From the NCBI GenBank assembly GCA_964244725.1, contig CAXTJQ010000012.1:62001-126000 (forward strand): a stretch of 64,000 bases of DNA. Direction: 5' to 3'. Within the stretch, counting starts at the first letter, position 1. Every line of letters starts with the position of its first letter. This stretch comes from Kumtagia sp964244725. Its GTDB lineage: Bacteria; Pseudomonadota; Alphaproteobacteria; Rhizobiales; Rhizobiaceae. The notes beneath the pieces are model-generated. The model did not search any database. It was given only the letters and a program-made list of their open reading frames with translations, and had not been told where the DNA came from. Shown here piece after piece: positions 52,391 to 61,695 of this stretch. The position numbers were made by a program, and so were the translations under genes.

Positions 52391-52729
52391 TCAACCGATG
52401 ACGGCTTCTTCCTGGGCGACGATCCGTCCGTAAGACGACAGGTCCATGAAATTCCCGTGATCGGGATCGACATTCGTGAGGAAGTTTTCCGAAAAGTAGA
52501 GGGCATTCATGTCCGCCATACTGTCGAACCACGCTTCGATCACCGAGTCATAGTCCGGACCGGAGTAGTCCGGCGCGGAGATCGGATAGGAGACCACGAA
52601 GCGTCGGATGTACCGGCTGGCCTCCGGAATGGCCATGAGCAGCGGCCTATGGACATCGCGCTGGTATCGGACAAACTCGTCATGGCTCATGCCCTCGCGT
52701 CTCTTGATCGTGATGATCATCTTGATCAT
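52391..52729 (-). CDS. EthD domain protein
   Basis: Small dimeric ferredoxin-like-fold protein (112 aa) of the EthD family, whose members include accessory and ring-modifying proteins in degradation pathways. The pattern MIITIKRREGMSHDEFVRY, then VHRPLLMAIPEASRYIR and a C-terminal ENFLTNVDPDHGNFMD, is typical. ATG 52729 starts the first strand; the longer frame upstream is low-complexity. Lies between the broken AraC gene and the divergent broken decarboxylase-like gene, so it is likely a member of that catabolic set. Confidence 0.85.
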   Translation of the reverse strand: MIKMIITIKRREGMSHDEFVRYQRDVHRPLLMAIPEASRYIRRFVVSYPISAPDYSGPDYDSVIEAWFDSMADMNALYFSENFLTNVDPDHGNFMDLSSYGRIVAQEEAVIG

Positions 52730-52903
52730 GAATGTTTTGGACCTTGCTCTGGCGGCAATCGACGGTGTTTCATCTCGATTGCGATCGCCAGGCTGATTGT
52801 GTTGTTGTTCGGGCGACGTTGGCGTTCGATTTGGGCGAGGTGACATGCCCAGCCGTCGTTTTCGCCGGGTGGAGCGCCTTTCGCATTCATCATCCTGCCT
52901 AAG

Positions 52904-52922
52904 CCTTGCCTGATCCTGCCAA
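52904..52922 (+). promoter_or_regulatory. Probable AraC-type operator (copy 2)
   Basis: TTGCCTGATCCTGCCAAAG, in the divergent promoter region, 85 bp before the decarboxylase-like gene and about 175 bp from the EthD start. It differs from copy 1 at 51378 at one position. The TGCC half-sites lie 10 bp apart. The location supports control of the structural gene by the regulator next door. Confidence 0.6.
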
Positions 52923-53006
52923 AGATCGACAGCACGGCGCCATGCCCCGTCGAAGCGCCTATGTCTCTCAGGGACCGATCGGCTCCGTTGGCGCAAGGGG
53001 AATTTC

Positions 53007-54007
53007 GTGAGCAATCCCAAACTCGATATCGCGTTCTGGAACTACGATCGCACGCGCCTGCTCGCAGACGGCACGGTGGCAATCGAGGGAGTCGATGCGG
53101 CTTTCCACAGCGCGCGGATCGTGCCCCAGATCTTCGAGGCGATGATCCGCAGGCGCGCGTTTGACGTTTCGGAACTGGGCATGACCTATCTTCTGCGCAC
53201 GTTCGAGAAAGGCGCTTCACCGTTCGTCGCGATCCCGGTCTTCCCGAACCGGGCATTCCGCCACGGCGCGATCTATGTCAACAAGGCGAGCGGAATCACG
53301 CGTCCGGAGGATCTCGCGGGCAAGCGGATCGGCGAGCTGGCGCTATACGGCCACGATGCTGGGGTCATGCCCAAAGGGATTCTGTCGGACGATTTCGGCG
53401 TGAAGCCCGAGCACAGCCGCTGGCTGATCGGCGGCATCGACTTCCCGATGGATCCGATCGATTTCGTCCCGCGTCCCGTCCCCGATGGCGTCGAGGTGGA
53501 ATATGCCGAGAAGGGGGTCGATCTGGGCGACCTGCTGGAGTCCGGCGAGATCGACGCGCTCATTTCGGCCGATATCCAAAATGCGTGCTGGAGAAGTCGC
53601 CCAAGGTAGGGCGACTGTTCGAGAATTACGAATCCGTCGAGCGCGATTATTACCGCCGCACAGGCATCTTTCCGATCATGCATACCGTCGTGGTCACTCG
53701 CGAGCTTGCGGACGAGCGTCCCGACCTGGTGAAGGCTGTTTATCGCGGCTTTCTCGCCGCCAAGGACCAGATGGCCGAACACTATGTGACGGGCATGACC
53801 TTCAACAACATGGACACGATGGTATCGGGTCTCACCAAGCTGATCGGAGACAACCGCGACCTGCTGGGCGACGACTGGTGGCCCTACGGCATCGACGCCA
53901 ACCGCGGGGCGATCGACGCCGTGCTGCGCTACCATCACGAACAGGGGCTGACCGATCGCCGCCTCACAATCGAGAACGTGTTCGTTCCCGGTCTGCTCGA
54001 CACCTGA
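53007..54007 (+). pseudogene. 4,5-dihydroxyphthalate decarboxylase-like protein with one frame shift
   Basis: Periplasmic-binding-protein-fold enzyme of the dihydroxyphthalate decarboxylase family (about 333 codons). Frame one, from GTG 53007 (AAGGGG upstream), covers LDIAFWNYDRTRLLADG through GEIDALISADI; frame two covers CVLEKSPKVGRLF through the C-terminus at 54007. Adding one C near 53578 (ATCCAAAATGC to ATCCCAAAATGC) restores IPKCVLEKSP. No other lesion is seen. The natural substrate may differ from dihydroxyphthalate. Confidence 0.82.
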
Positions 54008-54078
54008 GACTGGGTCGGGCATCGACCTCTCGCCAGCCAAAGCCGGCGGAACATGTTTACCCGGCCCAAGCTGCGGAC

Positions 54079-55992
54079 TTAGGCAATCAGCGCAAAGTCC
54101 GCGTTGGTCAGCGCCAGATTGAGCCCCACGGTTGCAAACTGGATGGCGGCGAGGCCGCCGGCCTTATTGCCGTCCGCGTCGTAGAAAAGCGCGCCGCTGT
54201 CGGTGTCGTAGACGATGCGGTCGCTGTCGTCGTGAGCGATGCCGGCGTCGCTCGACCAGAACGCCGTGGAGGACAGCACCGTGCCCGTCAGCGCGGTAAA
54301 GACGGCGCGGCTCAATTGCACGACGTCATCGGCGACCGAAAAATCGGCGATCGCATCGATGTTGGTCGCGGCGTTGAGCGCCGTCGTGAACTGGAACGCG
54401 TCGGTTCCAGTCCCGCCGGTCAGCGTATCCTTGCCGGCAAGACCGTTAAGCACGTCGGCGCCGCCAAGGCCGTTGAGCGCGTTGACGCCGACATTGCCGG
54501 TGATCGTCTGCGCGACGCCGTTGCCCGTCAGGTTGATCGCGCCTGCGCCGGACGCCGCCGTCGTCTGCAGCACCTCCACGAATGCGCTTCCGCCGAGCGT
54601 GAAGTTCACCGCGGCATTGACGGTGTCCTTGCCGGCGACATTTACCTCGACCACCTTGTCGTTGACGTTGTCGACGAAGTAGGTGTCAGAACCGCCTCCG
54701 CCGGTCATCGTATCGGCGTTGCCCTTGCCGTCCAGGACGTTGTCGGCGTCGTTGCCGATGATCTCGTTGGCGAGCCCGTTGCCGGTGGCATTGATGGCGT
54801 TCAGACCGGTGATGATGAGCTTCTCGATGTACTGCCCGGAAAGCGCGCCGGACAGCGAGAAGCTGACGTTGGATTCGACGGTGTCGAAACCGGTGACGTT
54901 CGCCTCTGTGATCGTGTCGGCCGCATTGTCGACATAGTAATAGTCTGATTCAGAGCCGCCGGCCATTTTGTCGGCGCCCGCGCCTCCGTCGAGCGTGTCG
55001 TCGCCGCCCAGCCCGTTCAAGGTGTCGATACCGTCAAGGCCCACAAGGTAATTTTTCGCGCCGTTGCCGGTGATCGTGTCCGCGAAATTGGTGCCGCGAA
55101 CGTTTTCGATGTTCAGCAATGTGTCCAAGCGTCCAAAGCCGTCACTAGCGGTTCCAGCGGTCAGGCTGACGGTCACGCCGTTATTTCCGCCAAAGCGTGC
55201 GTCACGCGAATAATCGATGCGGTCGAAGCCTCCGCCGCCGTCGATGGTATCGCGCCCACCAAGCCCTCGGAAGGATTCGTCCGCACCCGATCCGGTCATC
55301 TTGTCGGCGAATTGGGTCCCGCGAAAATCGTCGATACCCGAAAATGTCTCGTTATTTCCCCAAGGATCCGTTGCCGTGCCGGCTACTGCGTTGATGACGA
55401 CGCCGCGGGTCGCGCTATTGTCAAAATAGGATTCTTGATAGCCGAGGGTGTCGTAGCCCGATCCGCCGTTGTAGGTGTCCGCGCCGCGACCGCCTTCCAT
55501 GTAAGCGCCTTCGGTGCCTGCGGTCAGCGTGTCGTTCCCGTCGTAGCCGTAGAGGTCTGCTCCCGCAAACCCAGGTCCATCAGGTCCAACGAGCGTATCG
55601 TTGCCTGCCATAAGGTATTTATAAACAGAAAATGAATCGTTTCCGAAAGCGGTATTATAGTCGTAGAAATCCTCTAACGGAATATTCAATCCCGAAATGT
55701 TGTGAAGCAACGTGGTACCGTCAGATTTGAAAAACTGCAAACCTGATATTGTGCCGCCGATCGGAAGTCCATCGGCGCCATATTGAAAGCCTGCGCCAGT
55801 CAGTTTGAAAACAAAACTCAAACCGAATCGATAGTCCGATGGATTGGTGAAAGATAGACTGCGAACCTGTTCGGTAGTGGTGGTCGTGACAAATTCGGAA
55901 TAACCTGCCGCTATGAACTCTGCGAGTGACGGAATGTAGTCGAATCCAGGCAAAAGCTCCTGATTCGGAAAGTAGGTCGTCAAGATCGCCAT
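54079..55992 (-). CDS. RTX calcium-binding repeat protein, probably type I secreted
   Basis: Acidic 637-aa protein. The N-terminal 160 residues are unlike the rest and unrecognised. From about residue 160 come groups of glycine-aspartate nonapeptides, e.g. GGDDTLDGGAGAD, GKGNADTMTGGGGSDTY and GLAGKDTLTGGTGTD, which fold into calcium-binding beta rolls, separated by longer strands. The C-terminal 100 residues (DAFQFTTALN through FALIA) form the usual type I secretion region. No secretion genes are nearby. Start ATG 55992 follows a GGGGGG run. The DNA for the N-terminal part is clearly AT-richer. Confidence 0.88.
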   Translation of the reverse strand: MAILTTYFPNQELLPGFDYIPSLAEFIAAGYSEFVTTTTTEQVRSLSFTNPSDYRFGLSFVFKLTGAGFQYGADGLPIGGTISGLQFFKSDGTTLLHNISGLNIPLEDFYDYNTAFGNDSFSVYKYLMAGNDTLVGPDGPGFAGADLYGYDGNDTLTAGTEGAYMEGGRGADTYNGGSGYDTLGYQESYFDNSATRGVVINAVAGTATDPWGNNETFSGIDDFRGTQFADKMTGSGADESFRGLGGRDTIDGGGGFDRIDYSRDARFGGNNGVTVSLTAGTASDGFGRLDTLLNIENVRGTNFADTITGNGAKNYLVGLDGIDTLNGLGGDDTLDGGAGADKMAGGSESDYYYVDNAADTITEANVTGFDTVESNVSFSLSGALSGQYIEKLIITGLNAINATGNGLANEIIGNDADNVLDGKGNADTMTGGGGSDTYFVDNVNDKVVEVNVAGKDTVNAAVNFTLGGSAFVEVLQTTAASGAGAINLTGNGVAQTITGNVGVNALNGLGGADVLNGLAGKDTLTGGTGTDAFQFTTALNAATNIDAIADFSVADDVVQLSRAVFTALTGTVLSSTAFWSSDAGIAHDDSDRIVYDTDSGALFYDADGNKAGGLAAIQFATVGLNLALTNADFALIA

Positions 55993-56306
55993 GATGATGC
56001 CCCCCCATGTAACCGCAACGCGGCTGTTTGAATTAGGCCTTTTGTTGCCCAACTTTTACTTTTGTGCAAGACGAAGAATCCCTCCGCCATGAGACAAGAA
56101 AGTCTCTGTTCAAAAAACGATGCGGGGTAGGCTGGCTGAATCGAAGGAAAAATCGCTTGCGATCTGGCTCGTTCGCGTCGCTAAACCTGACCGATTCAAA
56201 GCCTTCTTATTGGCTACGCTTTGCGTTTGCGACATGGTTCGCAGTCGATATGCACCGTGCCGCTAACGTGTGACCAGGATTTCGATCGGTGAAGCCTACC
56301 CGCCCG

Positions 56307-57587
56307 TTACCGGCTGAGCATGCCCCAGATACGGTTTCGCAGGATGCGCGCCATGTTGCGGGTTTCGCGATAGAGATGCAGTTGCGATGCGGCCTGCCGC
56401 ACGGCGCGATCCGAATTCGGCGTCACGCCGACAATCAGCGTGCCGATGCCGTGGCGCTCGGTCCACAGCCGGCTCATCACGGGATGGTCAGGGACGGCGC
56501 AGGAATCGGTGACCTCGATATTGGGGTCTTCCAGGTGCTGGCGGGTGACCTCGATCATCAGGAGCGTGCCTGGCGACCATTCCGCGAAGGTCTCGTCGTA
56601 GGCCGTCTTCCAGGTGTAGGCGATGCCGCCTTCCACGAAGACGATCACACTGGCGATCGTCTCGCCGTTCAGCGTCAGCGCATGGACCCTGCACATGTCG
56701 CGCTCCGCCAGCCGATGCACCGCCTCCCGGGCGAAGGCCGCGCGGAAGCGGTCGACGGCCATCGCGGTGCGCTGGCGTCCCTTCCAGCCGGACGCCTCGA
56801 GCGTCAGGAAAGCTTCAAGCCCGTTGCGGACGTCGTCCTGCGAGCGGGCGACGACGTGTTCGAGCCGGCCGTTTTCGGCGAGCCGCCGCTTCATCCGCCG
56901 GAACTCGCGCAGATGATGCGGCCGCAGCGCCTGCCTGAGGTAGGCGTCGCCGTCGAGGCCGCTCCTGAGCACCGGCCTTTGCAGCCGGGCCATCGTTTCG
57001 AGCGGCAGGCCCCGGCCCGCGGCCACGGAGGTCAGCATGGCGGCGACCGGTCCGTCGAGGCGGATGTCGGGGAGGGCGAGAACCTTGGGCAGTTTCAAGT
57101 GCGGACGCGAAAGGATATCGAAGAAGTCGCCGACCACGCCCTCGGGATCGTCTCGGTCGAGGAGGGGCGTGCCGAGCGGTCCGAAAGGGCTCGACCATGT
57201 GCGCAGGATCGACGGACCGAGCAGGCCTGTCGGCTTCTCGATCGAAAACGGCACCAGAAGGCGCAGCCGCGAGCGGTTCTCGTCGCCGTCGCGGATGACC
57301 GCGAGGCGGACCTCTCGGTCCTCGAGCCGCGGCATCGCGGGGGCGAGGAAGCGCGGGTTGAAGAAGACGTTGGGCTCCAGCGCGCGCGCGCAGAGGAAAT
57401 CCAGTTCCTCGACCAGGTCGAAGCCCGCCGAGGCGGGATAGATGCTGAGGCGGCGGCGGGCGCGCCCGTCATGCGCCTGCTCCACCTGCGTGGGCTGGCG
57501 CAGGGCGCCGCTGAAGCCGGCGAGGCCGGAGATGAGGGCCCCCGACGGGCCGCCGCTCATCTCCTCGATCAGCGGATAGGCCGCCAT
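56307..57587 (-). CDS. GNAT-type acyltransferase, CelD/BcsL-like (polysaccharide-associated)
   Basis: Cytoplasmic 426-aa protein with a C-terminal Acetyltransf_6 (CelD/FemAB-like) domain: RRMKRRLAENGRLEH, then VHALTLNGETIASVIVFVEGGIAYTWKTAYDE and GTLLMIEVTRQHLED (quoted in short parts) are typical. CelD-like proteins are linked to cellulose or exopolysaccharide synthesis. The ATG overlaps the stop of the flippase gene by one base, so the two are expressed together. Long open frame upstream is the flippase shadow. Confidence 0.8.
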   Translation of the reverse strand: MAAYPLIEEMSGGPSGALISGLAGFSGALRQPTQVEQAHDGRARRRLSIYPASAGFDLVEELDFLCARALEPNVFFNPRFLAPAMPRLEDREVRLAVIRDGDENRSRLRLLVPFSIEKPTGLLGPSILRTWSSPFGPLGTPLLDRDDPEGVVGDFFDILSRPHLKLPKVLALPDIRLDGPVAAMLTSVAAGRGLPLETMARLQRPVLRSGLDGDAYLRQALRPHHLREFRRMKRRLAENGRLEHVVARSQDDVRNGLEAFLTLEASGWKGRQRTAMAVDRFRAAFAREAVHRLAERDMCRVHALTLNGETIASVIVFVEGGIAYTWKTAYDETFAEWSPGTLLMIEVTRQHLEDPNIEVTDSCAVPDHPVMSRLWTERHGIGTLIVGVTPNSDRAVRQAASQLHLYRETRNMARILRNRIWGMLSR

Positions 57588-58996
57588 CAGCGCGGCTTCC
57601 CGGCCGTGGCGGCAGGCATGAAGACAACCATCAATATTCCCAGTTTGCGCCAGGCGGTGAATGACAGGGCCGCAGCCTCGAAGGTCATCGAGATGGCGGT
57701 GGCGAAGGCCGCGCCCCACAGGCCGAATTGCGGAATCAGAACCACGCTCAATCCGATGTTGAGCGTCAGCGTCGCCGCGTAGACCAAGGCGCAGACGTTC
57801 TGGTTGCCGCTCATCGTCAGCAGGCTCTCGCAAGGGCCGACCGCCGCGCGCGCAACAACGCCGACGACCAGCAGGAAAAGCAGCGGGTAGCCGCTCTCGA
57901 AACCGGGGCCGAACAGCTTCAGCATCGGCTCGCCGACCGTGAGCACGACGAGCGCCATGACGACCGACGGCCAGAAGGTCCAGGCGACGGTTTCGCGCGC
58001 GAACTCGGCCAGCCTGCCGACGTCGCCGTGGGTGAACTGAGCGTAGCGCTGGGCTACGCCGGCCTTGACCGCGAAATAGACGAAATGGACCAGCGCCAGC
58101 GTCTTCACCGTGGCGAAATAGACCGCGACGTCTTCGGGCCGCATGTAGGCGCCGACCATCAGAACGTCGGCATTGGTGAGGATGAAGAAGAAGCTCTCGA
58201 CGAGAAAGATGGGCAGTGACACGGCGATCCAGCTCCTCAGGTGGATGCGGCGCGGGCCGGCCGGAATGTTGCCGTCGACATGCGCCGTGACGCCGATCAA
58301 CTGCGCGATGGTGGTGACGTAGGTCGCCAGGATCGCCGCGGCGATCGCCACTTCGGCGCTCGGGACGAAGCCGAGCATCAAGGCGCACGCCATGAAGACC
58401 AGGATCAGGATCGGCCTGGTGATGTAGGTCGGCGCCAGCGCCGACAGCGCCCAGGAATGCGCCCGCGCCATGCCCTGCAGCAGATCCGAAAGCGCGATCA
58501 TCGGCAGGCAGAAGAAGCCGAGGATGAACGGCACGACGTAATAGGATTCGATGACCCCGGACGACGACCAGATGGCGAGCATCGCCGCGAGCGCGATCAC
58601 GGTCGATGCGACGAGCACGAGGAGACGGCTGGTGAGCAGAATGCCGCGCAACTCACTCCACATGCGCTTTTCCCGGTATTCGGGGATGAAGCGGATGACC
58701 GAAGTGTGGAAGCCGAAGCAGGAGATGTTGCCGGCGATCACCATCGTCGTCCAGACGAGGACGAAGATGCCATACTCGAAACCACCCATCCAGCGGGCGA
58801 GGAGGACCTGGCTGACGAAGGCGATGGCGGCGGAAAAGATGCGGATCGAGAAGGCGACGAGCGACATCCGGCTGGCCTGGCCGCGTTCGTCGGCGTCGAA
58901 GAGGATGCCGTCGATGCGGTCGACCAACGGCCGCAGCCTGAGCGCGAGGCGCTCGGGCAGAAGCCTTTCGGCGGTCGTCGCCGCGGAAAAACGCAC
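57587..58996 (-). CDS. Polysaccharide flippase (Wzx/MATE-like lipopolysaccharide biosynthesis family)
   Basis: Integral membrane protein of 469 aa with about 12-14 predicted helices. After a 45-residue cytoplasmic start, RIFSAAIAFVSQVLLARWMGGFEYGIFVLVWT is the family's typical first repeat (quoted in part: VLLARWMGGFEYGIFV), followed by FHTSVIRFIPEYRE. Such proteins move lipid-linked sugar units across the inner membrane. The start is GTG 58996, with GGAG 8 nt upstream; GTG 59005 is possible. Operon with the GNAT gene. Confidence 0.82.
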   Translation of the reverse strand: MRFSAATTAERLLPERLALRLRPLVDRIDGILFDADERGQASRMSLVAFSIRIFSAAIAFVSQVLLARWMGGFEYGIFVLVWTTMVIAGNISCFGFHTSVIRFIPEYREKRMWSELRGILLTSRLLVLVASTVIALAAMLAIWSSSGVIESYYVVPFILGFFCLPMIALSDLLQGMARAHSWALSALAPTYITRPILILVFMACALMLGFVPSAEVAIAAAILATYVTTIAQLIGVTAHVDGNIPAGPRRIHLRSWIAVSLPIFLVESFFFILTNADVLMVGAYMRPEDVAVYFATVKTLALVHFVYFAVKAGVAQRYAQFTHGDVGRLAEFARETVAWTFWPSVVMALVVLTVGEPMLKLFGPGFESGYPLLFLLVVGVVARAAVGPCESLLTMSGNQNVCALVYAATLTLNIGLSVVLIPQFGLWGAAFATAISMTFEAAALSFTAWRKLGILMVVFMPAATAGKPR

Positions 58997-59127
58997 GCGC
59001 AGCACTCCAGAAGGCAGCTTTCTTCCAGACTGGTCTATCCGGGACACGTTAAGAATCGGTTGGGTGCGGGGGTCTGAACTGTCACGCGGCGGGTGGCCGC
59101 TGCCGCCGGTGAAGTCGCGGCGCCCGC

Positions 59128-59979
59128 TCAGCCGCCGACGCGGGCGCGCGCGTCCAGGTAGCGGCGGATTGAGGCGTTGAGTTCGCCGCCCAGGATGAAG
59201 ATCGCCGAAACGATGTAGAGGAACACGACCGCTACCATGATCGAGGCGAGCCCGGCATAGGTGTTCACGTAGGACGAGAAGCGATCGAGATAGGCGGCGA
59301 AGATCGTCGACCCGACGAGCCAGCCGATCAGCGTGAAGATGATGCCGGGCACGATATGGGTGAATTTGCGCTTGCCGGCCGGCAGCCATATGTGGACCGC
59401 GATCAGTCCGAGCACGATCAACGCCGAGGCGATGACGAAGCGCCAGAGGGTGATCGTGCCGATGTAGTCCTCGAGGCCCACGATCCTGGACTCGGCCACG
59501 CGCGCGATGATCGGCGCGAAGACCAAGAGCACGCTGATCGTCAGAAAGCCCACGGTGGCGATCAGGATGAAGGCGATGCTCTGGATGCGGCGATAGACGA
59601 AGTGGCGCGTTTCCGAAACGCGGTAGGCGCGGTTGAGCGAGGTCCGCAGCGCCTCGATGCCGTTCGAGGCGAAGAAGCCGCCGAGCAGGCCGCCATAGGT
59701 CAGCAGGTCGCTGCGCTGGACGGTGAGCACGTTGACCACCTCGCGCGAGATCGGCGCTGCGATCTGCTCGGGCCAGGTGTCGAAGACGAGGTGGACCGCC
59801 GTATCGGAAAAGGCCTGCGCCCCGAGGAAGCTCGCCAAGGTCGTGGCGAAGATCAGGAACGGGAACAGCGCCATCAGCGCGGTGATCGCGAGGTGGCTGG
59901 CCATGGACCAGCCGTCGTCGTCGTTGAAATGCCCGAGCATGTCGAACAGCACGCGCCTGACGGCCACGATCTTCCGCAT
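59128..59979 (-). CDS. YihY/BrkB family membrane protein
   Basis: Inner-membrane protein of 283 aa with six hydrophobic spans. The family pattern is seen in DDGWSMASHLAITALMALFPFL, FFASNGIEALRTSLNRAYRV, and ILGGELNASIRRY near the C-terminus. Formerly annotated as ribonuclease BN; the role, possibly transport, is unsettled. ATG 59979 is used; the open frame continues upstream into the divergent SDR gene region. 60 bp from the SDR start, so a shared promoter region. Confidence 0.88.
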   Translation of the reverse strand: MRKIVAVRRVLFDMLGHFNDDDGWSMASHLAITALMALFPFLIFATTLASFLGAQAFSDTAVHLVFDTWPEQIAAPISREVVNVLTVQRSDLLTYGGLLGGFFASNGIEALRTSLNRAYRVSETRHFVYRRIQSIAFILIATVGFLTISVLLVFAPIIARVAESRIVGLEDYIGTITLWRFVIASALIVLGLIAVHIWLPAGKRKFTHIVPGIIFTLIGWLVGSTIFAAYLDRFSSYVNTYAGLASIMVAVVFLYIVSAIFILGGELNASIRRYLDARARVGG

Positions 59980-60039
59980 CAAGCCAGGACGCTCCGCCGG
60001 TTGTCTCCCATGCGCGAATATGGGAAGAGGCGCCTCGCC

Positions 60040-60906
60040 ATGGCAAGGCATGACGGAGCCACGGCTCCCGGATTGGACAATTTGCGCACGATCATCGTCA
60101 CGGGAGCCTCGTCGGGCATTGGCGCGCACTGCGCAAGGGCCTTGAAGCAGGATGGATGGCGCGTGTTCGCCACGGCCCGCAAGCCCGAGGATCTCCGCCT
60201 GATCGCGGATGCCGGACTGGAGGCCTTCTACCTCGACTATCGCGAACCGGATTCGATCGAGGCGCTGGTCGAGGCCGCGCTCGAGCGAACGGGCGGAACG
60301 CTCGATGCGCTCTACAACAACGGCGCCTATTCGCAGCCGGGAGCCGTCGAGGATATGCCGGTTCAGGCGCTGCGCGACCAGTTCGAGGCGAATTTTTTCG
60401 GCTGGCACGACCTGACGCGGCGCATCGTCCCGGCGATGCGGGCGCAGGGCCACGGCCGCATCGTGCATTGTTCATCGATCCTTGGCCTGACGCCGATCAA
60501 GTACCGCGGCGCCTACGTCGCCTCCAAGCATGCGCTGGAAGGCTTGATGCTCTGCATGCGCGCGGAACTCGAGGGCAGCGGCATCCATGTCTCGCTGATC
60601 GAGCCGGGGCCGATCGTCTCGCGGATCGCCAGCAACGGGCTGACCGCGTTTCTCAAAAACATCGACCATGAACACTCGGTGCATCGCCCGGCCTATCAGG
60701 CGCAACTCGCGCGCCTGAGCGCCGGCGGCGCGAGATCGCGGCTGAAGCTTCCCCCGGACGCGGTATACGTGGCGTTGCGTCACGCCCTCCTGTCGGACCG
60801 CCCGAAACCGCACTATCTGGTGACCATGCCGGCCAGGATCGGCGTGTTCCTCAAACGCATCCTGCCGGCCCGGCTTCTGTATCGTATCCTCGCCACGCAG
60901 GCGTGA
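60040..60906 (+). CDS. Short-chain dehydrogenase/reductase
   Basis: NAD(P)-dependent oxidoreductase of 288 aa. The cofactor motif is TGASSGIG, followed by a NNGAYSQPG structural motif (NNAG variant), the catalytic Ser in CSSILGL and the YxxxK pair in YVASKHALE. Substrate unknown; the C-terminal extension has a basic, hydrophobic tail that could associate with membranes. ATG 60040 follows GGAAGAGG by 9 nt; ATG 60010 is an alternative. Confidence 0.9.
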   Translation: MARHDGATAPGLDNLRTIIVTGASSGIGAHCARALKQDGWRVFATARKPEDLRLIADAGLEAFYLDYREPDSIEALVEAALERTGGTLDALYNNGAYSQPGAVEDMPVQALRDQFEANFFGWHDLTRRIVPAMRAQGHGRIVHCSSILGLTPIKYRGAYVASKHALEGLMLCMRAELEGSGIHVSLIEPGPIVSRIASNGLTAFLKNIDHEHSVHRPAYQAQLARLSAGGARSRLKLPPDAVYVALRHALLSDRPKPHYLVTMPARIGVFLKRILPARLLYRILATQA

Positions 60907-60930
60907 TCGGCGGCAACAACGGATCGAACC

Positions 60931-61125
60931 ATGTCCACAGTGTTCAACCTGCTTGCCGTCCTGGTCATGGTCGCCGTGGTGTTCGTGCTGATTCGCGGTC
61001 TCGTGAACATGATGCGCGGGGGGTCGAGCACCACCTCCAACAAGCTGATGCAAGCGCGCGTCCTGCTTCAGTTCATCGCGCTGATGCTGATCCTCGGCGC
61101 GGCCTATTTCGCCGGCCGCACCTGA
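60931..61125 (+). CDS. HIG1-domain twin-transmembrane protein
   Basis: Small inner-membrane protein (64 aa) with two helices (residues 3-23 and 45-62) joined by a short polar loop with the HIG1 segment NKLMQARVLLQ. HIG1 proteins associate with respiratory oxidases. It starts 24 bp downstream of the SDR gene on the same strand. Confidence 0.85.
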   Translation: MSTVFNLLAVLVMVAVVFVLIRGLVNMMRGGSSTTSNKLMQARVLLQFIALMLILGAAYFAGRT

Positions 61126-61137
61126 GGTCGCCGAAAC

Positions 61138-61695
61138 TTACGGCTCCAGTTCGACATCCCAGTAGAGATAGTCCATCCAGCTTTCGTGCAGGTAGTTCGG
61201 CGGGAACAGCCGTCCGTTGTTGTGCAGGTCGTGCACGGTCGGCTGGAAAGGCTTCTGCATCGGCCACATCTTGGCTTGCGACATGGTCAGGCCGCCCTTG
61301 CGAAGGTTGCACGGCGAGCAGGCGGCGACGACATTCTCCCATGTCGTCGCGCCGCCGCAATGGCGCGGGACGACATGGTCGAAGGTGAGGTCCTCCGGCG
61401 CGCCGCAGTACTGGCACTGGAAACGGTCGCGCAGGAACACGTTGAAGCGCGTGAATGCAGGATGACGCGATGGCTTGATATAGCTTTTCAGGCTGACGAC
61501 GCTCGGCACGCGCATGGAAAACGAGACCGAGGAGACCGAGTGCTCGTATTCGGCGACGATGTTGACGCGCTCCAGGAATACCGCCTTGATGGCGTCCTGC
61601 CAGGACCAGAGCGAGAGGGGGTAATAGCTAAGCGGACGATAATCCGCGTTCAGCACGAGCGCTGGCAGCCCATCCGGGGATACGGCAACCGTCAA
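61138..61695 (-). CDS. HNH endonuclease family protein
   Basis: Cytoplasmic HNH protein of 185 aa found in most Rhizobiales genomes. The zinc-binding and catalytic core is complete: FQCQYCG (Cys94, Cys97), LTFDHVVPR (His107), WENVVAACSPCN (Cys126, Cys129, Asn130). The N-terminal half includes LVLNADYRPLSYYPLSLW. The start TTG 61695 is set by GGAGG 8 nt upstream; TTGs at 61701 and 61716 are possible. Its DNA target and role are unknown; it is not part of a visible defence cluster. Confidence 0.85.
   Translation of the reverse strand: MTVAVSPDGLPALVLNADYRPLSYYPLSLWSWQDAIKAVFLERVNIVAEYEHSVSSVSFSMRVPSVVSLKSYIKPSRHPAFTRFNVFLRDRFQCQYCGAPEDLTFDHVVPRHCGGATTWENVVAACSPCNLRKGGLTMSQAKMWPMQKPFQPTVHDLHNNGRLFPPNYLHESWMDYLYWDVELEP

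Noticed and set aside
53485..54948. 487-codon plus-strand frame
   Set aside because: Antisense of the RTX gene plus a shadow of the decarboxylase-like gene; no family features.
56289..57782. 497-codon plus-strand frame
   Set aside because: Antisense of the GNAT-type gene, with the composition of a GC-rich shadow frame.
61138..61695. HNH gene as part of a defence island
   Set aside because: Neighbours are AlkA, HIG1 and SDR genes; no restriction, methylase or helicase genes are nearby.
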